A stretch of DNA of 64,000 nucleotides, taken from the NCBI RefSeq assembly GCF_015706575.1, contig NW_024037056.1, positions 3,310,109 to 3,374,108 of the forward strand. The letters run 5' to 3'. Within the stretch, counting starts at the first letter, position 1, and each line of letters starts with the position of its first letter. The notes below the pieces were generated by a model, which was not told where the DNA came from, made no database searches, and was given only the letters and a program-made list of their open reading frames with translations. Origin of the DNA: Patiria miniata. Taxonomy: Eukaryota; Echinodermata; Asteroidea; Valvatida; Asterinidae. Made by a program: the position numbers and the translations under genes. This document shows, piece after piece, positions 48,514 through 58,300 of this stretch.

Positions 48514-49193
48514 TAAGCGGCCCGGTGAATACCCGTGGTTTCGCTATGGCTGTTGTGAATCCGTTTACAATTGGCTTGATTCTCAAAGGCAGTGAACCAT
48601 TTTCAGGTACGGATTTGTTAAAATGCTCTGCAAAAGCAGGATGCAAAATTGCCGTCTGGGATCGTGTCCTAATCGTACAGAAAATGTATTGTCGTTATGG
48701 AATGCACGTGTACCGTTGTCGCTCAGACGTGAGCCTGACCAGACGAGGTGACGTCACACTTTGTCAGCTTGAATATTCATAAGGTTGTTCCAGTAAGGAG
48801 GTGATATTCCACAATCTGTTTGGACTTAGTATGCATGGTATCGGGTAGCAATCTTATAAGGTGTGCACGTGCTAAGGGAGTAGAAGATCTCAAGACTTTG
48901 AGAGAGTAGAAAGTCACGCGACAGCGTCTTGAAGAATCGAATCCTTGGCGAATCGATGCATTCTTGAGGGGTCAGAATAGTTCGTGTACCTTCACGTATA
49001 TCATTTTACGCGTCTCTCAGCAAAAGGTCAGCGATACCGAATGACGTCATCGATACTGTATCGTCTGAGTTTACAAAACGCCCTCAAGGTTGTCTGGTTT
49101 CCGACTCGTCCTGTGTGCTGCAACGCCACTGTGGATGTGCAAATACAGACCAACACTATAGCAGACGAGTTGATTGAATGAAAACACGACGGC

Positions 49194-49352
49194 TATTTAT
49201 AGAATGCCGGCTGATTCATTCTTTGCGTTCAGTCCATATTTGTGGAATATAGTGGGTAAATAAATCGGATATCTCCGATTTAAACGCCCGCATTTTGTCA
49301 GCCGACTTCGATTTGCGATTTTTGTCGTTTCAAAAGCCAATACTGATCAACG
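49194..49352 (+). promoter_or_regulatory. Candidate ChE3 promoter and leader exon
   Basis: TATTTAT at 49194-49200 precedes an initiator-like TTCAGTCC at about 49229. A donor, CAACG|GTAATT, lies at 49352/49353. The acceptor TTTTGGCAG at 49479-49481 would then remove a 129-bp leader intron. ChE1 and ChE2 also have an acceptor just before the ATG. Consensus-based only. Confidence 0.4.
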
Positions 49353-49485
49353 GTAATTACGACTGCCATTTTTGTGCGTGCAACGAGATAAAAGCACGTG
49401 TTTTAGTGTTTACAAAAGTAATGTGATGCATGAAGTGTTGTGCAATAATTCATTGGATTATCTTTTGTTCTATTTTGGCAGAATA

Positions 49486-52400
49486 ATGCGATCCAACTTT
49501 TCAACAATGACGACACGGCTCAGCATAGCTCTCCTGGTAGGTTTATGGACGCTGGTGGGGTCCCAGGACCTCGGTCCCACTGAAGTCATCACGACCGGCC
49601 GAATCCTGGGAAAGAGGATGTCTGTGCTCGGGAAAACAGTGGACGGTTTCTTTGGGATTCCGTATGGGAAGGCACCGGAGGGGGAGCTGCGATTCAAGAG
49701 CCCCCAGCCCCGCGAGCCGTGGGAGGGTACCTACAACGCCACCACGCACGGATTTGGCTGTTTTTCGGTCCCAGATGAACTTTTCCCAGGATTCGAAGGG
49801 TCCGAGATGTGGAACCCAAACGTCCAGCTTAAGGAGGACTGCCTGAACTTGAACGTCTGGGTGCCCTACCCAAGACCGACTAATGCCGCTGTCATGGTAT
49901 GGGTGTTTGGTGGCTCCTACATCTCAGGCGTGGATTCCTTGGACGTCTATGATGGGAAGACTTTGCCTGCCGAGGAGGGCGTCATTGTGGTCTCCATGAA
50001 TTACCGGGTAGGCGCGTTGGGATTCCTTGCCATGGATGACCCAAACGCTCCGGGTAATATGGGACTGAGGGACCAGGCTTTGGCCATGCAATGGGTGCAG
50101 GATAACATTGGTGTCTTCGGTGGGGATCCAGGACAGGTCACTATGTTTGGAGAGAGTGCAGGTGCCGCTAGTATCTCCCTCCACATGATCTCCCCGGAGA
50201 GTATGCACCTGTTCAAGAGAGCAGCTCTGGAGAGTTCTGCCATCACTGTGCCATGGGGTCACTACACCATGGAGGAAGGCATCCGTAGAGGCATGGTGCT
50301 GGCCGAGTACCTGCAATGCACAGAAGACACCACGGGTAACGTGCTGACCACACCCCAGGTCATTGACTGCCTACGCAGTAGAGATGTGGTCCAAATCCTG
50401 ACCTACCAGTGGGTGACCTCGAACTATCTCGACTTCCCATTCGTTCCCGTCATAGATGGTACCTTCCTGACAGAACAGCCAGAATCAGCTCTCAAACGGG
50501 GTGCAGTCAAGGACTGTGAACTCCTCATCGGGAGCAACTCAAACGAAGGCGCCTTCTTTCTCATCTACGAAGTTCCAGGATTCTCCAAGGACAGCGAGAG
50601 TCTGCTGGACAAAGAAGCATTCATCACGGCGTTGAAGTACGCCTTCCCCAAAGCTAACTCCTTCGGGTTGCAGGCGCTAGAGTACCAATACACACCTTGG
50701 TTGAACCCCAACAACCAGTCACTTCTACGGGACGCCATCGACAAAGCTACCGGAGATTGGGCCTTCACCTGCCCGACCTACGAGACGGCTGTCGGGTATG
50801 CTCGAGCCGGCCACCCGGTTTACTACTACCGCTTCACGGACAGGGCTTCCAACAGTCCCTGGCCTGAGTGGATGGGCGTGCTTCACGCGGATGAGATCGC
50901 TTACATCTTTGGACTTCCACTCTACCCCGAGAAGGGCTTCAACAACCAGGAGGAGCAACTGAGTCGGATGATGATGAGATACTGGGCCAACTTTGCCAAA
51001 ACGGGGTAAGTCGACAATCAGAAGAAACTTTAAAGCATGTGATAAGAAGCCTGGCCATATCACGCGCACTCTGATCTGCATGTAGTGATCAATAGAACTG
51101 AGCTCCAACTCCTTCCTCAGAGTTCAGTGAGTGGATGCTCTCGAGCTACTCAGGAATCTGGATCCTCAGTTGCTGGCTCCATTCCAAACGTCTGATTGTT
51201 GTAACACCTGTTCCCTTTTTCTGTCTCCTTAAAATGGTCGCCAATTTTACGCCAATGCTAAATCTTCTCACGGACGAAATTACCTTGAGAAACATAGATG
51301 GAGGTGAAGTTGATGTAGTCTTATAGTTCTATAGTCCTATAGTTTTCAAGACAGCTTTGTCAAGTAAGGGCCATCGCTTTAAGATTTTTTCAGTTCCTGA
51401 AGCCCACAGAGTTAATTTTTTTGCAAGCTTAATCACAACATCTGCTCATGGCTCCATCAAAAGTCAGCTCGTTCGTTTCGAAGTTCACTCAATCTTCTGT
51501 TCCAATTGAAATAATCACCTTCCCTTTTTCCACACACAGTAATCCCAACGGCGATTCCGGAAGCGACTGGCCTCTCTACACCGTCGAACAACAACAATTC
51601 TTCACTTTGGACAAATCCATCATTGGTGGTGACTATTCGATAGGACGCGGTCCCTTCGCCCAAGCCTGCGCCTTCTGGCGAGACTATCTCCCCACACTGG
51701 TGACACAGACAGGTACGTTGGGGTACTTTGTGGCTAGAGCTACGGCTTTTAGCCATTGGCGCGCTACGTTTTTAGAACCGTGGCCGCTGACAACAAGGCC
51801 TTTAATTCGGACACGGCTTAACATTCCCAAGTACAGGATGATAAATGAGGAAGGCAAGTTGTTTGATGCAGTGACGTTGAGCTGACAGGATTTCAAGACA
51901 TATCCCAAAAGTGCTGTCATTTCATATGGGGCGCCATTTCATGGAATTTGCATGATAATAAATTTGTCATAGCACCACCAGCCTACCCGTCTTCTGCCAA
52001 AGTGGGTCCCCCTGGGCAACTATTAAAAGTCATGGTTACAGGGCATTGAAATGGCTCGTCTTGCAGTTGGGAAAAAAAAATCTTGAAAACATTATTTTTG
52101 TATGGAGGGAAGCGATTACAGTAGTTCCCTTTCCCTTTTCCGATGATCAAACCAAACTACTTTCTTGCTAAGGACGATTTTTTTGTGTTTTTAATCTCAA
52201 ACATGATCTTTTAAAACTCACGAGGGCGCTAGACAGCTTTGTTGAGGTCATTTTCACCAACCAGGTCACTGTTGGAGTGCGCAAAAAAAAATCGCATACA
52301 AAGCCACGCCCCTCGAGCATCTACCGGTAAATTCCACCGACGGCTATTTTATGTGAGTTTTTATCATACTGTTTGTTTCTGCCTTGTGTTTTGTTTGTAG

Positions 52401-52519
52401 GCGACATTAGCGAGGCGGAGAGAATATGGAAACAGCAGTTTAACGACTGGAGCACAAAGTACATGGTCAACTGGAAAGCGGAATTCGATAGTTACGTCAA
52501 CGGAAAACAGTGCGAATAA
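49486..52519 (+). CDS. ChE3: secreted cholinesterase with altered oxyanion hole
   Basis: Coding exons are 49486-51005, 51540-51712 and 52401-52519, giving 603 residues. The second in-frame ATG at 49507 gives 596 and leaves a 25-nt leader after the acceptor, closer to the 26 and 18 nt seen in ChE1 and ChE2, so it may be the true start. The upstream frame from 49372 is probably intron. Both starts give signal peptides. The triad is Ser224 (GESAG), Glu354 (SNSNEG) and His467 (VLHADE); the choline-site Trp109 is in EMWNPN. The oxyanion segment reads GGS (142-144) instead of GGG. Cysteine pairs match ChE1. The C-terminal tail has Trp574, Trp581, Trp589 and Cys602, with the same extra residue between the last two Trp as ChE1. 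AATAAA overlaps the stop. Likely a choline esterase with altered kinetics. Confidence 0.93.
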
Positions 52520-54887
52520 ATATTTTTTGGCGCCAAAATAAGAGCGAGTTTAATTGTGTGGACGTTGACAAGCAACACACTTTTTATACAAAAAAAAGGA
52601 TTTCCATTTTAGAATAGATCTTTTTGTTCTTTTTAAGTTCCTTTCCGTGAATATTTTAACCGTTGGACTTTTTTTGCATTTGGCTATTTTGATAACATTG
52701 TCGTAAATATGAATGTTACATCTACAATTTAGAAAAAAACCCTTTATTTGAGTGTTTTATTAGACGCCAATTGTTTTGATCGTCAACATACTTTTTCTCT
52801 TTTTGAATTCTTCTACCTCATGATGACAAATTTATTTTACATGTACATCGTGAGCCTGTTTACTTTCAGTTGTAAAGGGTTACTTATTCTTGCGATTGTT
52901 GTTAAAAACTTTAGGGTAATTATGATATGATTCATCAGTGCTTTTACTTTTGTTTTCTTTTGAAACGCACACATCTCATTCACTGAGAAATACGTGAAAT
53001 TCGATCACCATAGTTAGACTTGAGTCTTTCAAGAGTACATGGTAAGGGCGCCCTCTGTTGACTATAATGGGCCATCCAATCAAGGCGGAAAGGTCACAAT
53101 GGTGTTTGTTCTCGTTGAAAAAAAATAAATTCAAATGTCATTCATTTACGATATTAACCATTGTGTAAATATTAACGAGTTGTTTTTATACTTAAGAGAT
53201 ACATTTTGGTTATTATTCGGTATTTTTAAGGGTTTTCTTAATCAATTAATGATAAACAACTTGGTTTGTAATCAATTTTCATATATATTATATCTTATAA
53301 TGGTGGTGGTATGTATAACTGACCAATAATTCAGGATTAAGCGTTCAAATAAACTAACTGTATTATACCAAACTTGTGTTTTCTCTACCCAAGTAAAGAT
53401 CATTCCTATGATCAATCATTGCAAAAAACGTTGAGAAGCAAGAATCTGGGACTGAGAAACATGTCCAATTTTGTTAGAAAATACTTTGAAAATGCACTCG
53501 ACTCTCCATATAGACTTTGTACACAACCAAAGAAGTGGCGTCTGGATACTACAGTCTTTCCGGCTTCTCAACCCGTGTGTCTATCAAACTCTAGAAAATG
53601 TTGTTTCACAAGGATATAACGCCATGCTGGTTTCATTATTTGTGTTTTATAGTCAACTATGTCCGGCGAAGTACCGCGCGTGTTGGAAATGTGTATTAAG
53701 TAGCACACGTTTGCAAATAGACCGTCTGATGAAATACCGTCATCTTTGTGGTCACGTGGTAATCTCGGAGGGCTATTCCCATCATGCCATTTTGTCCCGA
53801 GCATGATGGGACGTATTTTCAATGATCGCAAAGATGGGTGGTGCATGGTATCCGTGAAACGTATGTGTAAAAAGCACGCAGATGTGACTGCTCATAATGT
53901 GACAATCGTCACCCAAATTAATCCAAGATGGCGGTACACATATCCACGCAACGGGCTTATGATTCACATTCTGTTAAAGAGTGTCTACTGCACAACCAGT
54001 TTGGTTTCAAATGCCATTAAAGTCCAATGCTAGATTTACAAATAGCGTCATTGCACGTGTAGTTTTCAAATACTGATAAGAAGCCTTACCAGAGTGAAGT
54101 AGTTGGCCTACTGCTGCTCTTCGTTCTGAACAAGGTATTCTACATCACATGTGCTGCAACACCGCCAGAAAGCGAGAGAAGCTCCAGGAGAAGGAATTGA
54201 TGTGGCCAGAACATGGCCAAGCAGCCAAATGATCTAAACATGCTTGTCCACTCACAAGAATGCTACATCTAACCATGTGAGGAATGCCCATCACGCGAAG
54301 ATGGAACAGTGCAATGCAAAACGCACGTGACATTGGGTGCTATGTAATATTGCGCGATGTCGAATGAAGAGCACAAGATGGCGTTCAACGAACTGTCTCC
54401 ACAGTTCTTAGTTGTCTTGTACTAAAATGTAAACAAATTCATATCAACAACATCAAAAAACAGATATTTCAACCCAAAATCTAATGTTGCACGCATCGAC
54501 AATGTATATCAAATAACGGTTGGTGGTTCAGATTAGGGTGAAAAAGTATATACTTGTTTTATTCAAAGGGCAACAACTAATAGAAAAACAAAAGAAATTT
54601 CTTTACCGATTAAATAAATCAGTCTCATAGAATCAGTCATAGAAGCAGAAAATATTGATGTGGTTATACACTCTTCTTATTTTTATATACAGAAATGCCT
54701 GATTTAAAATCGAGGTCTCTTTTTACTTCTATGACATAGAACTACGAAATAATTTTAGATCACTTTGTACAATGCATCGATGTAGTATTGATGACGAAAA
54801 AAAATGAACATTCTTTCATTGAGAACTAGAATAATATGTTTAACGACTAAACAATGGATAAGTAAGGGGATACAGTTTTTCCATCTT
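52520..54887. other. ChE3 3' flank and intergenic DNA
   Basis: AT-rich 3' flank followed by noncoding sequence. AGGGCGCCCTCTGTTG is at 53045. Frames of 60-110 codons at 53.1-54.3 kb overlap on both strands and show no motif. Confidence 0.45.
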
Positions 54888-55239
54888 CAGTGGCGCACAC
54901 AGGATTTGGCTGGGGGGGGGGGGCTCACAAAGTTTGTTTCAATTTTTTTTTAGATGTTTGGTTTGTTTTAAAACGTTGCCAAAAAAATTTGGCGGCAGAA
55001 AAATGAAAATAAATGGCGGGGGGGGGGGGGGGGGACTGGACTATTTTGACGTTGGTAGGGCCATTTACACCCCTATTATACTACTCGAAACAAGGCCGCA
55101 TACATATCACCACGGTCAAATCGTGGGACTAGAAACAAAATTGAAACCCCCCCCAAAAAAAAAAAATAAAATAAAAAAATTACAACCTCGGGGGGGGGGG
55201 GGGGGAGCTCAAGCCCACCGAGCCCACCGTGCGCCACTG
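54888..55239. mobile_element. hAT-type MITE with 8-bp target duplication
   Basis: Ends CAGTGGCGCACAC and CGTGCGCCACTG are terminal inverted repeats. The flanking 8-mers TCCATCTT (54880-54887) and TCCATGTT (55240-55247) differ at one base, consistent with an aged 8-bp target duplication as made by hAT transposases. The interior has three poly-G runs. The 145-codon frame spanning it is not a gene. Confidence 0.8.
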
Positions 55240-55387
55240 TCCATGTTACTTTCCATAATACTTTGCTTAAAGTTCCTTAACGATTTGGGAAGTCGTTTAT
55301 TATGGAAACGTGTAAACAAACTGCAAAATCTCAGATTTGAAAGAAATTCTCGAAGAATTTCTATATTTTAGGAACCAGGGGGTCCAA

Positions 55388-58300
55388 CTACAAACAAACG
55401 TCCTTCTCCACAATATGGCGGCACTCGTCACACGTGACGTAACAGCACCAGTTGTACTTGCACCGGCACTGCTCCGTGACCTCTGACACGAAGGTTTTGA
55501 AGCCTCGTCCGCAGCACATCAAGTCGCAGCCTTCGGGGCGAGGCGAGGTCCTGTTACATGTCCTGCAAGTCAGAACGGAGAAATCAAAATCAGTCTTGTT
55601 AAAGCGGTTAAGGGGTCAAGGACGCCCTCTTGTGGCTCCGTGCTTGTATTTTCTCACAATAATCAAGCATGGCTTGTGGCACACAGTCAGAGTATGTCAT
55701 GAGAAAGATATTTGGCCGTAGGGCAATCGGAGATTGCCCTTTGAAAAAATATAAGTAGAAAAACAAGCAATGGCAGCCATTTTGAAAATTGCTTGTTATT
55801 CTACCTAATTTTTTAAAGGTCAAATCTGCGATGGCCCTATAGCCAAATATCTTTCTTAAGACATACTCTGACTGTGTGCCAAATGCCATACTTGTATAAG
55901 CAAAGACACAATTCCCCAAATATTTCCCCTATCGGCCCCACTCAAGCCCCCACTATATACAAAATGTACAATTAAACAGTTGGAAAGCAGTTTCAGCTTT
56001 TCGGTATCACTTTCTATTAAACTAGAATTATCCCTACCTTCCGCGCGTCCCGTAGGACCCTGCCCTGAAATTCTGCCTGCAATAATCAGGCGAAGGAGTC
56101 AGGTAGATCAGGTCGTACTGCGTGTAATCCTTGAGCCGTGGATCCTTTGGCACGAGTTCACGTCTCACCACGGTCCTCCGGAAGGACACCTCGGTGGCCC
56201 CGGAGTACTTCCGCTTCAGGGCCATACCTAGCGGCAAGAACGGAAGACTGCGGTTCAAACCCTACCACTTGCATTGCACATTTACAAATGCTTGCTAAAA
56301 CGACTGAAATGAAATAATCTCCCGCGCTTTTTTTGGCTCTGATGCACAATATTTAACTTGATAGTCTTCCACTTTTTTTGTATTCAGGACTTTATAAACA
56401 TGTCGTTCAAAGAATGGGCTTTTTTTTAACGAGTTGGCCATAGGCCTATTAAATTTAAGCGAGGTAAAATCTTCAGTTTTGGAGAATGCGAAGAGAAATG
56501 AAAGCAATGACATAAAAGTGAATGAAAAATTAATACCAGTCAATGCATCATTTAAAATTTGTGATTAGGCCTAAACATACCCCAATGTTTGAAGCCACAT
56601 TTTAAAAACAATTGAAAGTGAGGCTAGAATGCGTAAACTAGTCTGGTACCATCCAACTCAACAATTCACAATTTATAAAATACATTCTGGGAACAGAAAC
56701 AGAATGGCTGCCTCGTGTGGTCCATACGTAATTAACGCTTCTACAAAAATACACCAAACATTTTCAAGCGAGGCCACTCATTTCTATTTTAGAAAATTGA
56801 ACATCCTGCATGCACAACTTCATCCCGATCACTCAATTTCATGCGAGTTGAAAATATTCTTATTTCGGGATATTTTTTTTCTGCTCAAAAATAAATTCTC
56901 CTAAGGAGGTCCGACAGGATGATAAGAGTCGAGTTCAAATCATTTCCAGATTTCGTTCCCTTCCCCTATAGCGCTTTTCAATTTCCTTGGAAAAACAGTT
57001 GTCTTTTTTGGTTCTTGTCTGGTGTGTTTCAAAATGTCATATCCTGCCGTCTGCGCGCTAGAGTATAGGGTATTGTTCTACTTGTCTGGTCCGAGAACAA
57101 AAACCCGAGACATTGATTGATGGAGCCGGAAACGGGAACAGGTAACGATAGAAATCGTCTGCAGACGAAAGGTCCCAAGATATCTTTAATCTCACCTTCG
57201 GATGAATTTCCATCTCCAATGCATTATGCATAATTACTTCATCATGCCGAAACCAGAAGTTCTTGCCCGAGGCGAACTTCCGGCGCAGACACCGAGGTAA
57301 ATTTTCATGAATATTCATTAACCAGCGTCATGGGTATCACATTACATGACATCCTGACATCTTAATACAATGATCATTATCACGAGCACCAGACAAATCC
57401 CCCGTCATGACGACATGCCACGTCATAGTGGATAGAAAGCGTGCGTCTGAGGTGGCCCAGAGTTTGGCATTGAGCTAAATAATGCAGAAACGGTCACGGT
57501 GAGCACAGTCTGATGCTTGCTGCCACCAAGCGACCAATAACTACATGGATTCATTCAAAACAGAACAGGATTTGACTATCGTTGAGGGCAGCAGATTCAA
57601 TGTGTGGTGTGATATAATAACGTACCTATTACTGAAATGTTGGGTAGGGCTTGCCAGCAGGTTTTGAGGTTACATGAGCCTGACACGCCGTGACACTTGC
57701 ATCTCTTCTTCACAGTCGATTCTACCAACTAATACATCCAGAAGGAAAACAAATTGATTTGGACTTAATGTCGTTTCTGGTATGGTGGCTTGTATTTCAT
57801 TCACATAACATATTTAGCAATTAACTGGCGGACACATTGTAGCCGCAACAGTGACAAAAATATCTGAGGTAGCAGCAGCATGAGGACCAGGCTGAAGCAG
57901 CAGTGGCAACAACAGCAACAACAACAGAAGCAATAATGCAATGACAGCATGAATCGGCATTTGCTTCCTTAGCAGCCTCAACAACTTAACAAGGTACAAA
58001 AGTGCATCTTCAACAGGGAAGCGGTACCAATGGCAGCACAGAAGTAGAATGCAGATGATCGGCACGGTAGCAGCAGCAGCAGCAACATTAACAGCAATAT
58101 TAACAGCAGCACCAGCAGCCGCAACATCACATCAGCAACAGCATCACTAGCAGCAACAGCAACAACAACATTAACAGCATTATCAGCAGCAGCATTATCA
58201 GCAGCAGCAGCAGCAGCAACAACAACAACAACAGCAACAACAGCAGCAACAGCAGCAAAAGCATCAGCATCACTAGCAGCAGCAACAGCAGCAGCAACAA

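Noticed and set aside
51448..51885. 145-codon frame as a separate gene
   Set aside because: It is ChE3 exon 2 (51540-51712) read through into both neighbouring introns.
53374..54033. Overlapping frames of 81-111 codons downstream of ChE3
   Set aside because: They overlap on both strands, and no motif or splice-compatible partner is seen.
54934..55371. 145-codon frame with Gly runs
   Set aside because: It starts inside the hAT-type MITE and reads through poly-G runs.
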